Shown here: positions 15,247-23,914 of the stretch, piece after piece
How positions within the stretch are numbered: position 1 is the first letter of the stretch
Layout: each line of letters starts with the position of its first letter
DNA from: Oceanococcus atlanticus
Lineage (GTDB): Bacteria > Pseudomonadota > Gammaproteobacteria > Nevskiales > Oceanococcaceae
Length of the DNA: 64,000 nucleotides
Direction: 5' to 3'
Assembly (NCBI RefSeq): GCF_002088235.1
Contig: NZ_AQQV01000001.1
Location: 868,001 to 932,000 of the forward strand
Position numbers and translations under genes: made by a program
The notes under the pieces: generated by a model
Told to the model about the DNA's origin: nothing
Database searches by the model: none
Seen by the model: the letters and a program-made list of their open reading frames with translations, nothing else

Positions 15247-16824
15247 TCACGGCAAATCAATCGGTGTTGGGCATGCGTAGCCAGGCAACTTTTGCAGCGC
15301 GGCGATCACATCGGCGGTCAGATTTCCCAATGCCAACGCACCGGTATCGGCCTCAAGCAAGGCTTCAATGGTGTTGCGAAAACCGAGTACGGCATCGTCC
15401 AGATACTCAACTGACAGACGCGTTTCGTCATCGCGCGGTGAATGGTGAAACCATCCGCCACCCGTCATACCAACCACTGGAATATGCATAGCGTAAGGGG
15501 CCTGGGATTCGCTGCCATTGAAAATACCTGCGCGCACGGTGCCAATCCCCTGATTGCTCATCAAGCGCTCAAATGCGTCGATCGCAAGGTTCTTCAGATA
15601 ACGATTTTCCGACACCACTATCCAGCGCCGCATGGAGGGTTCGCCGGTATCAACGGCAACCCCGTTGTCCTCATGGTAACCACGACTGGCTAAGCCGGTG
15701 CCCAGATGCACGTAGGCGGTCACACGCTGCGCATCCAGACAGCGCAGCGCCCGCTCCAGACCAAAGCCCATGGTTTCGTGAGCGCCGGTTGCGACGAAGG
15801 CCAGAGTGACTGGCGGCGGCCCGAACCGGCGGGCTTGCTCGGCAAAGTAGCGCGCCAGATAAATCAATGCCCCGACACCGGGGCCGCGCTCGGAAGCGGC
15901 CTGAAACCACGCGTTCATAGGCGTGCCGATCACAATCATGCGTGAGTTGTCACGCCCGGGGATAAACGCGTAGGTGTTGTAGGAACGACTGGCCTGCACG
16001 CTGCCATCAACAATGAGGGTGGCCTGCTGACCTTCCATCGCCATCAGCTGCTCACGGTCCTGCCGCCCGACGATCAGGGTGGGTAACGCCTGCATTCCCA
16101 GCGCAGCGTCATAGTTCTGCGCGATGATGTCGTTGTCCGGTCCGGGCAAGGCATAGACCGCCCCCACAGCCCCGGCCCGCTGCAAGGCCGCAAGCTTTTG
16201 CTCCGCATTCTCTTCGCTGGCATGGATATGGCGCAGGGAACCGAGAATCGCAATTTTGCCGTCCAGCGAGCCAGCCAACGCGCGCTGCAGCAAAGAGCCA
16301 TCGACCAGATTGACCAGACGGCCGCGAACACCTTGCGCGCCGGTCACGCCCTGGAAATGCCAGGGATAGGTCGCCGGCGCGAACACGCCACCCTGCCCGT
16401 CCTCTACGCTCAGTGCGTAATGCGCAGGTGCAAAGCGTGGCCAGTCAAAACTCTGCTGCTGAACATATTGCACACCCTCAATCTGCTGCAGTTGCCCCAG
16501 CATCCAGGCATGCACCGCTTCACCACTTCGGCTACCGGTACGTGCGCCGCTCAGGCACAAGTGAGGTTGGCGTCCAGGGTCAGACGTCAAACATTCGTCA
16601 AACCGCTGCGGGTCACGCACCACCGCCATATAGTCCTGCAAATGCGCGTATGCGGTTTTTCCCGGTTCATCCATCGGGTGACTGTAGGGCGGAGGATCCG
16701 AAAACCCGTGCTGCGGGTCGCCGCTGCGTCCGCCCTCTTGCTGGCAGGCCACGACTACGACGGCTGAAAACACCACCGCCACATGAAGCCGCCACGCGCC
16801 CATCCTTGGCACACAAGTGGTCAT
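15247..16824 (-). CDS. M28-like lipoprotein with PA domain, metal ligands lost
   Basis: 525 residues. A signal peptide ends in a lipobox (VVVVAC), so it is probably an outer-membrane or periplasmic lipoprotein. Residues 130-270 look like a protease-associated domain and 280-510 like an M28 aminopeptidase domain. In the metal-binding block, where active enzymes have H-x-D and a later bridging Asp, this protein reads TPMNAWFQAASERGPG: the His is Pro, the Asp is Asn, the bridging Asp is Glu. The general base HE after GA is kept (TGAHETMG). It is therefore likely a non-hydrolytic relative or one with different chemistry. ATG 16824 or 16803 are both possible. Confidence 0.75.
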   Translation of the reverse strand: MTTCVPRMGAWRLHVAVVFSAVVVVACQQEGGRSGDPQHGFSDPPPYSHPMDEPGKTAYAHLQDYMAVVRDPQRFDECLTSDPGRQPHLCLSGARTGSRSGEAVHAWMLGQLQQIEGVQYVQQQSFDWPRFAPAHYALSVEDGQGGVFAPATYPWHFQGVTGAQGVRGRLVNLVDGSLLQRALAGSLDGKIAILGSLRHIHASEENAEQKLAALQRAGAVGAVYALPGPDNDIIAQNYDAALGMQALPTLIVGRQDREQLMAMEGQQATLIVDGSVQASRSYNTYAFIPGRDNSRMIVIGTPMNAWFQAASERGPGVGALIYLARYFAEQARRFGPPPVTLAFVATGAHETMGFGLERALRCLDAQRVTAYVHLGTGLASRGYHEDNGVAVDTGEPSMRRWIVVSENRYLKNLAIDAFERLMSNQGIGTVRAGIFNGSESQAPYAMHIPVVGMTGGGWFHHSPRDDETRLSVEYLDDAVLGFRNTIEALLEADTGALALGNLTADVIAALQKLPGYACPTPIDLP

Positions 16825-16951
16825 GAACAATTCATCAAAGTTATTAGTAGGTGGATTTTCTCACATGCTCATGACAGTTCGGATAGAGCAAAAACGCTGT
16901 ACCTGACATCCGCCATACTGGCCCAGCCACCTGCAACCACCCACCGCCGCC

Positions 16952-17608
16952 ATGAAACGTAGCTTTGCTGTATTTGCCACCGTGTCCGCGATCGCACTTG
17001 CGTTTGCTGTCGGCTGGCTTGGCCTGCAGTGGATATCACCCAAAGATCAGGACATGGCGCGCTCACATGCGATCGATATTGGCTTCGCGCAATTCATGAG
17101 CCGGCACCATCAACAGGCTATCGCCATGGCCCAGCTGATGCTGGATGGTCGCCCAAGCCCTTTGCGTCAGATGGCTCAGAACATTGCCTACACGCAACTG
17201 CTCGAGCTGGGTGAAATGCAAGCTTGGCTGAAGCTGTGGGGACAGCCTCTGCAACCCACGGGCACGAGCATGACCTGGATGCTGGCCGGCACAAATCCGC
17301 CAAGCCCTGAACTCAAGCGCTACCTGATTGAATGCGAACGCGCCCCCAGCGGTATGCCCGGCCTGGCCACGCTGGCGGAGCTGGAGCTGCTTCGTCATCT
17401 GGATGGGCTCGAGCGTGACGCACACTTTCTCGAACTGATGCTGGCCCATCATGAAGGTGGCTTGCCGATGGCGCGCTTCGCCGCGCAGTACGCAACCGAA
17501 AAAGTCGTCAGAGACCGGGCCAAAACGATCGCGCTCGAGCAGGCACAAGAGATGTATTTGATGCGTCGAACACTGGCCGCGATGCCAGCGCGTGCATCTC
17601 GCTCTTAG
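16952..17608 (+). CDS. DUF305-domain membrane-anchored protein
   Basis: 218 residues. An N-terminal hydrophobic span (residues 4-26) anchors the protein; the rest is periplasmic and helical. Two DUF305 repeats are visible, each with a HH pair: FAQFMSRHHQQAIAMA at about 45-60 and FLELMLAHHEGGLPMA at 156-171. This ferritin-like fold is often found with copper-handling genes, and Met/His richness would suit metal binding, though that is not shown here. It sits 56 bases before the LVIVD lipoprotein gene on the same strand. Confidence 0.85.
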   Translation: MKRSFAVFATVSAIALAFAVGWLGLQWISPKDQDMARSHAIDIGFAQFMSRHHQQAIAMAQLMLDGRPSPLRQMAQNIAYTQLLELGEMQAWLKLWGQPLQPTGTSMTWMLAGTNPPSPELKRYLIECERAPSGMPGLATLAELELLRHLDGLERDAHFLELMLAHHEGGLPMARFAAQYATEKVVRDRAKTIALEQAQEMYLMRRTLAAMPARASRS

Positions 17609-17664
17609 TCCTCGCGCAAATACGCCAGCGTATGATGACCCGGTGGAACTGGAGAGACAAAACA

Positions 17665-19086
17665 ATGAACAACCACACTTGGACATGCTCACTCATCGCA
17701 TGCGGCTGCATCCTGATTTCGGCCTGCAACGGCAACGGTGGTCGCGATAACAATGCAAGCATCGCCGATGGTCAGGCCACCCCCAAAGCGATCTGCGGCC
17801 CGGGCTCCAACCCGGAAACCGGCATGCAGGGCCGAGTCAGCCGCGAAGATCATGACAGTGGACGTGCCGCCCAAGGTTATACCTGCAACACCGAAGTCAT
17901 CGGCAGCTACACCACTCCCAATGCCATAGGCACCGTGGGTGGCTTTAAGGTTGAGCGCTACGTCGACACGCAAGGTCGCGAGTGCGCCTACTACGACACC
18001 ACATTGCTCTACCCAAGCAATGCGCTGGACGCCAATGCCGGCGTCAATGTGCTGGATATGAGCGACCCGACCAATCCGGTACTGACCGCGCGGCTGGTCA
18101 CCCCGGCCATGCTCTCGCCGCATGAATCGCTGGTCGTTTCTCAGCAAGGTGGCGTGCTCGCCGCCGTTCTGGGTAATCCGGCCTTCTACCCGGGCATCGT
18201 CGACGTTTACGACCTGGCCGAAGACTGTCGCAATCCGGTTTTACGATCATCCGCACTGGTCGGCTTTCTCGGCCACGAAAGCGGCATGTCGCCGGATGGA
18301 AAAACCTTCTTCTCGGCCTCGCCCAGCACCCCGACGCTGACCGCTGTCGACATATCCCAACCCTTGTTGCCAAGGGTGTTGTGGTCGAGCAATTACACCT
18401 CTCACGGCCTATCGATCAGCGCCGACGGCAATCGCGCTTACCTCGCGTCCGGCAATGATCATGGCGTGCTGATACTGGACATCTCGGAGATTCAGGCGCG
18501 CCAAGCGAACCCGCAAGTGCGTGAAGTGTCATCGATATCCTGGGACAACCAGACCATTCCACAAAATGCCATACCGTTCACCCGTGACGGCAAACCCTTT
18601 CTGCTGGAAATCGATGAGTACTCCACCAATGGCGCAGGTGGCAGCGTGGCCTTCCACGGCACTACGGTAGGCGCCGGGCGGATCATCGACATCAGTGACG
18701 AAACCCAGCCCGTGGTGATTTCAGATTTGCGCCTGGAGGTCCACCAACCCGAAAACCGCGACGAAATCGCCAACGATCCCGGCGCACAACTGCCCATCCA
18801 GGGCTACGCGGGCCACTACTGCAACGTGCCCAGGCGGGTGGATCCGGATATTGCGGCCTGCAGCATGATCGTTTCAGGCCTACGCATTTTCGACATCCGA
18901 GATCCCTACAACCCACGCGAGGTGGCCTACTTCAACGCCCCGGTGAGCCCGCGCATCACGCCCATTTTTGAAGCCAGCAACTGGGCCATGTCCAGCCCCT
19001 CATTCGTTCCCGAGCGTAAGGAAATCTGGTACTCCGACGGCTACAGCGGGCTGTACGTGCTGCGCGTAACCAATGACGCCTGGTAA
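17665..19086 (+). CDS. LVIVD-repeat beta-propeller lipoprotein
   Basis: 473 residues. The signal peptide ends in ISAC, a lipobox. The mature part has repeated blades of the type V-x-V-L-D-M-S-D-P-T-N-P and LRIFDIRDPYNPREVAYF, the LVIVD pattern, and should fold as a propeller outside the inner membrane. Several Cys (for example YTCNTE, AEDCRN, HYCNVP) could form disulfides. GGAGAG precedes ATG 17665. It follows the DUF305 gene closely, so they are likely co-expressed. Substrate or partner unknown. Confidence 0.82.
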   Translation: MNNHTWTCSLIACGCILISACNGNGGRDNNASIADGQATPKAICGPGSNPETGMQGRVSREDHDSGRAAQGYTCNTEVIGSYTTPNAIGTVGGFKVERYVDTQGRECAYYDTTLLYPSNALDANAGVNVLDMSDPTNPVLTARLVTPAMLSPHESLVVSQQGGVLAAVLGNPAFYPGIVDVYDLAEDCRNPVLRSSALVGFLGHESGMSPDGKTFFSASPSTPTLTAVDISQPLLPRVLWSSNYTSHGLSISADGNRAYLASGNDHGVLILDISEIQARQANPQVREVSSISWDNQTIPQNAIPFTRDGKPFLLEIDEYSTNGAGGSVAFHGTTVGAGRIIDISDETQPVVISDLRLEVHQPENRDEIANDPGAQLPIQGYAGHYCNVPRRVDPDIAACSMIVSGLRIFDIRDPYNPREVAYFNAPVSPRITPIFEASNWAMSSPSFVPERKEIWYSDGYSGLYVLRVTNDAW

Positions 19087-19095
19087 CGCACAGCG

Positions 19096-19575
19096 CTATT
19101 TTTTAGCCGAGACCCACATGGCGATTTCCATACGCGCCACCGATACACCGTGAAGATCCTGAATATCGACATGCGCCACAAACTCGCCAGATTCAGGCCA
19201 GACCTCCGGCAGTTGGCCTGATGCCTTGGCGCTCAGATCGGTGGTGGCTTTTTTGAGGTATTCAACCTTCATCCCCTTGGGAATCCATCGGTGAGTCGTG
19301 GGTATGCTGACATCGGTCATCATGCCCCCGGCAAGCTCCGCCATATTGCACATGGCGATGGCATGCACGGTACCCAGGTGATTGAGCACAGCCCGATGTT
19401 TTTTGACCTGGACTTCAGCGGCCCCGGGCCGCAAGTCTGCCATCAGCGGCTTGATTGAACTGAAATAGGGCGCCTTGAAACACAGGGCCTTGCTGAACAG
19501 CTGCCGCCCCATAGGCAATGCACTCATTTTCTGGAACAGCGCGAGATTTGCTTGGATGTTATTGCTCATACTCAT
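19096..19575 (-). CDS. DUF4442 hot-dog thioesterase-like protein
   Basis: 159 residues, a single hot-dog domain. The block VLNHLGTVHAIAMCNMAELAGGM is the central helix with the conserved N-H-x-G-T-x-H-A-x-A pattern of DUF4442, a group close to PaaI acyl-CoA thioesterases. Expected to hydrolyse or bind acyl-thioesters in the cytoplasm. Start at ATG 19575 or 19569. Divergent from a TetR gene over a long dyad, which suggests local repression. The stop is 9 bases from the end of the LVIVD gene. Confidence 0.82.
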   Translation of the reverse strand: MSMSNNIQANLALFQKMSALPMGRQLFSKALCFKAPYFSSIKPLMADLRPGAAEVQVKKHRAVLNHLGTVHAIAMCNMAELAGGMMTDVSIPTTHRWIPKGMKVEYLKKATTDLSAKASGQLPEVWPESGEFVAHVDIQDLHGVSVARMEIAMWVSAKK

Positions 19576-19600
19576 CAGTGAGGATTGCGAAACTTGCAAT

Positions 19601-19626
19601 AGAATTTAGTTCTAGAACATTATTCT
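19601..19626. promoter_or_regulatory. Dyad around GTTCTAGAAC, probable TetR operator
   Basis: A perfect 10-bp palindrome GTTCTAGAAC (19609-19618) sits at the centre of a 26-bp dyad whose outer arms AGAAT and ATTCT also match. It lies between the divergent thioesterase and TetR genes, 24 bases before the TetR start, the expected place for an autoregulatory operator. Confidence 0.6.
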
Positions 19627-19649
19627 GTCAATGCTGAGGAGAGAATCAG

Positions 19650-20267
19650 GTGGAGCCAGCCTTTGAACGCGCATACCCCGGAGCCCGAAAAGCCACCAAA
19701 CGCCAAGTACTGAGTTGTGCGCTGGAGTGCTTTGATGAGGCGGGGTTCGACGCGGTCACCATTGACGACATCCGGCAAAGGTCCGGCAGCAGCACGGGCA
19801 CCATCTACCACCATTTTGGCAACAAGGAAGGTTTGGCGGCGGCCATTTATCTCGCCGCACTGGACGACCAGCAAGCCGGCTTCGAGAGTGCATTTGAAGC
19901 CGCAAACAGCGCACAGGAGGCCATCGCCGCGTGGATCCGGGTTTACATAAGCTGGATCGTGGACAACCCCCGCTTGGCACGTTTTATGTTCCAGTCGCGA
20001 AAGAACGTCGCGCAAGGCGGCTCAAAAAGCCACCTGAAAGACCGAAACGACAAGCGCTATGCGGCGCTGCAGGATTTCCTGCGCAGCGGTGTTGAATCCG
20101 GACTGATCCGCGCTCTACCGGCCGAAACCTACGCCTCGCTACTCATCGGGCAATCGGAGAACTACTGCCGCGCCTGGCTGTCCGGGCGGGTCAAAACATC
20201 ACCCAACGAGCACGCAGGTATTTTTGCGGATGCCGCGTGGCGCTCCATCGCGGCTGGCCCGAACTGA
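19650..20267 (+). CDS. TetR/AcrR-family transcriptional regulator
   Basis: 205 residues from a GTG with GAGGAGAG 6 bases upstream. The helix-turn-helix TIDDIRQRSGSSTGTIYHHFGNKEGL is at residues 38-63 (pattern only). The C-terminal domain resembles the TetR_C_33 or similar fatty-acid/xenobiotic type but no ligand can be named. Divergent from the DUF4442 thioesterase gene, its likely target, so acyl-CoA-type ligands are a fair guess. Confidence 0.9.
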   Translation: MEPAFERAYPGARKATKRQVLSCALECFDEAGFDAVTIDDIRQRSGSSTGTIYHHFGNKEGLAAAIYLAALDDQQAGFESAFEAANSAQEAIAAWIRVYISWIVDNPRLARFMFQSRKNVAQGGSKSHLKDRNDKRYAALQDFLRSGVESGLIRALPAETYASLLIGQSENYCRAWLSGRVKTSPNEHAGIFADAAWRSIAAGPN

Positions 20268-20282
20268 CTTCAGCCAGGGCCC

Positions 20283-20693
20283 TCAAACGTGCCGGCTGAC
20301 GTGATAAACGGAGCCATACCAGGCGACCCAAGACGCCGGAACCGAAATCAGCCCGTATTGCCAGGAGACGCTGTTCAGGCTGCTTTCGAACAAATACATC
20401 TCCAAGCCCACGGCGACCAGCTGAACCAGCACAAAAAACAGCAGGAACGATGAAACCAGCCCCAGCTTCAGGAGCGCAACAACAGCCAGCATCAGCGCTC
20501 CGCCAGGCAGAGCCACCAGTGCGGCCACAATAAAACTCAGGCTCGCGATCAAAACCAGCTCAAACCCGATTGAACGGGCCGCAATCGCGACCAGCGCCGC
20601 GTGAGCTAATGCCGTAAATAAGGACGTCGCCAATGCCGCTGGAACCAGACGCTGGAAAAGGGATGATCTGTCTCGCATGCCATGCGCACTCAT
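20283..20693 (-). CDS. Four-helix membrane protein, unknown function
   Basis: 136 residues from ATG 20693; an upstream start at 20729 is possible but adds a hydrophilic tail. Four hydrophobic segments (about 17-40, 45-65, 70-90, 95-112) with few charges, then a C-terminal span-like WQYGLISVPASWVAWYG. I do not recognise a family. It is convergent with the TetR gene and downstream of a small thioesterase-like remnant on the same strand. Confidence 0.55.
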   Translation of the reverse strand: MSAHGMRDRSSLFQRLVPAALATSLFTALAHAALVAIAARSIGFELVLIASLSFIVAALVALPGGALMLAVVALLKLGLVSSFLLFFVLVQLVAVGLEMYLFESSLNSVSWQYGLISVPASWVAWYGSVYHVSRHV

Positions 20694-20715
20694 CGGTTCA
20701 CTTTTAGGGTTGTGA

Positions 20716-20916
20716 TCAAGCCAGCCCAAAATACCTCATTGCCCCCTCGTCCTGGTTCAATAGCTGCGCTTCGACCAAGCTGATTGGGCGACCAATGTGA
20801 CCCGCTCCGCCGAATCCGCGGGCGATTGTCTCAGCCTTCAGGACCGTCGGCGCCATCTGCAGCACGGGCATCGGCAGGTGGCGATGCCAGGTGATTGAAA
20901 CTGGCGCGATCAACAT
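20716..20916 (-). pseudogene. Short frame resembling the end of a hot-dog thioesterase
   Basis: 66 residues, or 74 from a start that overlaps the divergent TetR gene. PVSITWHRHLP, LKAETIARG and ISLVEAQLLNQD follow the order of the last strands of PaaI-type thioesterases (hydrophobic strand, A-E-A-x-x-x-x-R/G-R, then V-E-x-x-L-x-D). The helix and catalytic part that should come first are absent, so this is either a decayed remnant or a chance frame. The coding signal is weak. Confidence 0.3.
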
Positions 20917-20917
20917 A

Positions 20918-20933
20918 CATACTAGTCGGTATG
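20918..20933. promoter_or_regulatory. Inverted repeat CATAC-N6-GTATG at the TetR start
   Basis: CATAC-N6-GTATG spans 20918-20933 and has ACTAGT at its centre. It overlaps the ATG of the TetR gene at 20931, so a bound repressor would block transcription near the start point. The spacing and TAC/GTA content resemble many TetR/AcrR operators. The absence of a ribosome-binding site just upstream fits a very short leader. Confidence 0.5.
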
Positions 20934-21566
20934 GAATCATCGCAAAGCAGCAAACGTCAGCCCGATCAGACCCGCCAGCGCCTGCTGGAATCGGCCTTTG
21001 AAGAAATACACCGCAATGGTTTTCGTGGTGCCAGCCTGGAAACCATTCTCAAGGAAACCGGGGTCACCAAAGGCGCGCTTTACCATCACTTCGGCAGCAA
21101 ATCCAAACTCGGACTGGCGGTGATTGATGAACTGATTCGCCCGTTCGTGGAAGAAAACTGGAAGCCGGTACTGGAAGCGGAAAATGTCATCGATGGCGCC
21201 ATCGCGCTGACCCGCCGCCTGACCCACGAACGCAACGATCTGGCTCTGCAATTGGGCTGTCCGTTCAACAATCTGATCCAGGAAATGTCACCGATCGACG
21301 AGGACTTTCGTGCCTTGCTGAACGGCATTCTTCAGACCTGGCGCAAAGGTGTGGTCGACGCTATGACCCTGGGACAACAGCGTGGTCAGGTTCGCGATGA
21401 TATCGACCCGGTCGCCACGGCCGATTTCCTGATCAGCGCTATAGAGGGTTGTGTGGGCCTGACCAAAGCCTCGCACAGCGACGCGTTTTACAAGAACGGC
21501 ATGCAAGGGCTGGAGCAGTTTCTGGAACAGCTTCGCCCGGATCGCCCGCACAACGAGCACGACTGA
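20931..21566 (+). CDS. TetR-family regulator of the MMPL lipid-export operon
   Basis: 211 residues. DNA-binding region RGASLETILKETGVTKGALYHHFGSK (pattern at residues 30-55) is canonical; the C-terminal domain is of the TetR_C_11/YcdC-like kind with C-P-F-N-N-L. Its TGA overlaps the ATG of the MMPL gene (TGATG), so regulator and transporter are in one operon and it probably represses the whole set, released by a lipid-like ligand. Confidence 0.9.
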   Translation: MESSQSSKRQPDQTRQRLLESAFEEIHRNGFRGASLETILKETGVTKGALYHHFGSKSKLGLAVIDELIRPFVEENWKPVLEAENVIDGAIALTRRLTHERNDLALQLGCPFNNLIQEMSPIDEDFRALLNGILQTWRKGVVDAMTLGQQRGQVRDDIDPVATADFLISAIEGCVGLTKASHSDAFYKNGMQGLEQFLEQLRPDRPHNEHD

Positions 21567-23914
21567 TGAGCAAAGCCCTGGATGCCTGGACCCAACGCTA
21601 CGCGCAGACCGTACTTAAGCACCGCTATCTGGTGTTGATACTGTCACTTGCAGCCTGTGCGGCGATGATCGCCGGCGCGACCAAACTGACGTTCTCGGCC
21701 GACTATCGGGTGTATTTCGGCGCCGACAACCCGCAGCTGAACGCCTTCGAGGAAGTACAGAACGTCTATTCCAAGATCGACACCACGCTGTTTGTGATCC
21801 AGCCGCCGGGGGATGACGCTTTCAACCCCGACACGCTACAAATGGTGCGCGAGATGACCGAGCGCGCCTGGCAGATCCCCTATGTGATCCGGGTCGATTC
21901 GCTGAGCAATTTCCAGCACACCGAAGCGGTGGGCGATGATCTTCAGGTTGCCGATCTTGTCCCTGAATTCGACACCTTCTCGCCCGACGAACTGGCTCGC
22001 ATCAAGCATATTGCCACCAGCGAGCCGTTGCTGCGCAATCGCCTGACCTCGCCCAGCGGCCATGTTCTGGCCCTGGCAGTCAATCATCAATTCTCCGACG
22101 ATGCGGTCAGCGAAGTGACCGAGGCCGTGGCCGCCGAGCGTGCGCTGCGCGACGACATGCAGGCCAAATATCCCGGCCACAAAATCGGCATGAGCGGCTC
22201 CAACATGATGAGCAATGCCTTTGCCGAGGCCTCGCAGGATGATGCCGCCACGCTGTACCCGGCGATGTACGCGGTGTTGCTGCTGATCCTGTTCCTGCTG
22301 CTGCGCTCCGTCACCGCCACCCTGGTCACCCTGGGCGTGATCCTGCTTTCGGCCGGTGCCGCCATGGGCATGGCCGGCCATCTGGGTTTTGTACTGACCT
22401 CACCCTCGGTGATTGCACCGGTGGTCATCACCACCCTGGCCGTGGCCGGCTCGGTGCATATTCTGGTCTCGATGTTTGCCGAGATGCGCGAGGGCAAAGG
22501 CAAGAACGAAGCGATGACCGAAGCCCTGCGCCTGAACTTCATGCCGGTGCTGCTGACCTCGGTCACCACCGCATTGGGTCTGCTCTCGATCAACTTTGCC
22601 GACTCCCCGCCGCTGGCTGATCTGGGCAACATCTCAGCCATGGGCGCCATCATCGCCTGGCTGTTGTCGATCACCACGCTGCCCGCCCTGATCGCGATGT
22701 TTCCGGTCAAGGTGCCGCCGCAGCGCCGCGCCTGGCTGTCGGGCCGCATGCAACGCTTTGGCGAGCTGATGTGCAAACGCCCGATGACCCTGCTGGTGGT
22801 GTCATCGGTGGTTGCCCTGGGCATCACGGCCCTGGCCCCGCTCAACGTGGCTAACGACAAGTTCGTGCACTACTTCGACACCAGCGTGGATTTCCGCAAC
22901 GATTCGGATTTCATGGCCGAGAACATCACCGGACTATATTCCATGGAGTTCTCGCTCAAAGCCCCCGACGGCGTGGCCGACCCGGACTATCTGGCCAAGC
23001 TGGATGCGTTCAAGCAGTGGTGGCTGACCCATGACGAAGTCATGCAGGTCTCCAGTGTGTCGGACATTTTCAAACGTCTGAACAAGAACATGCATGGCGA
23101 TGATCCAAACTGGTATCGCCTGCCGGAAAATCGTGAGCTGGCCGCCCAGTATTTGCTGCTTTATGAATTCTCGCTGCCCTTCGGGCTGGACCTGACCAAC
23201 ACCATCAATCTGGACAAGACCGCCTCGCGTTTCATCGTGGTGTTCGAGCACCTGAAATCGGCTGAAACCCGTGCCCTGGTCGACGAGTCGCTGGCCTGGC
23301 TGGAGGCCAACGCGCCAGAAATGGACGGCCACCCGGTCTCACCGGCGGTGATGTTCGCATTCATTGCCGACCGCAATTTCAGCTCCATGGCGATCGGTAT
23401 TCCGCTGGCCCTGCTGGGCATCTCCATATTGCTGATCTGGGCCCTGGGTAGCGTCAAGTTTGGCCTGATCAGCGTCATCCCCAATTTGCTGCCGATGGGC
23501 ATGGCCTTCGGGTTGTGGGCGCTTTACAACGGCGAGATCAACTTCGCCATGTCCTTTTCCATGGGCGTGGTGCTGGGTGTGATCGTCGATGACACCATCC
23601 ACTTCCTGAGCAAGTACCTGCGCGCCCGGCGCGAACTGGGCCTGTCCACCGAGCAGGCCATCGTGTATTCCTTCCGCACCGTCGGCACCGCCTTGCTGGT
23701 CACCTCGATCGTGCTGGCCGCCGGTTTCCTGGTTCTGACCACATCGGCCTTCTACCCCACGGTGTCGATGTCCATGATCACAGTCATGGCCATCGTCTGC
23801 GCCCTGGTCGCCGATTTCTTCCTGCTGCCGGCCGTGCTTATGCTGCTGGACCGCGACCCCCAACCGAAAAACACCCAAACCGAGGAGCCCTCCGATGACG
23901 CTGCTTACGCCTAA
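21566..23914 (+). CDS. MMPL/RND-family transporter, probable lipid exporter
   Basis: 782 residues with the RND topology: one N-terminal span (20-40), a large periplasmic loop, a block of five to six spans (230-400), a second span near 415-435, another periplasmic loop and a final block of spans (600-750). The motif GVVLGVIVDDTIHFLSKY in the second half is the charged transmembrane relay typical of MMPL proteins. Such transporters with a LolA-like periplasmic partner and an outer-membrane barrel, as here, are thought to move lipids or hydrophobic compounds to the outer membrane. The 3' end overlaps the LolA-like gene by 20 bases. Confidence 0.9.
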   Translation: MSKALDAWTQRYAQTVLKHRYLVLILSLAACAAMIAGATKLTFSADYRVYFGADNPQLNAFEEVQNVYSKIDTTLFVIQPPGDDAFNPDTLQMVREMTERAWQIPYVIRVDSLSNFQHTEAVGDDLQVADLVPEFDTFSPDELARIKHIATSEPLLRNRLTSPSGHVLALAVNHQFSDDAVSEVTEAVAAERALRDDMQAKYPGHKIGMSGSNMMSNAFAEASQDDAATLYPAMYAVLLLILFLLLRSVTATLVTLGVILLSAGAAMGMAGHLGFVLTSPSVIAPVVITTLAVAGSVHILVSMFAEMREGKGKNEAMTEALRLNFMPVLLTSVTTALGLLSINFADSPPLADLGNISAMGAIIAWLLSITTLPALIAMFPVKVPPQRRAWLSGRMQRFGELMCKRPMTLLVVSSVVALGITALAPLNVANDKFVHYFDTSVDFRNDSDFMAENITGLYSMEFSLKAPDGVADPDYLAKLDAFKQWWLTHDEVMQVSSVSDIFKRLNKNMHGDDPNWYRLPENRELAAQYLLLYEFSLPFGLDLTNTINLDKTASRFIVVFEHLKSAETRALVDESLAWLEANAPEMDGHPVSPAVMFAFIADRNFSSMAIGIPLALLGISILLIWALGSVKFGLISVIPNLLPMGMAFGLWALYNGEINFAMSFSMGVVLGVIVDDTIHFLSKYLRARRELGLSTEQAIVYSFRTVGTALLVTSIVLAAGFLVLTTSAFYPTVSMSMITVMAIVCALVADFFLLPAVLMLLDRDPQPKNTQTEEPSDDAAYA

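Noticed and set aside
9808-19600. A mobile genomic island
   Set aside because: The region is accessory in content and seems less GC-rich, but no integrase, tRNA, direct-repeat ends or insertion sequence is visible in the window.
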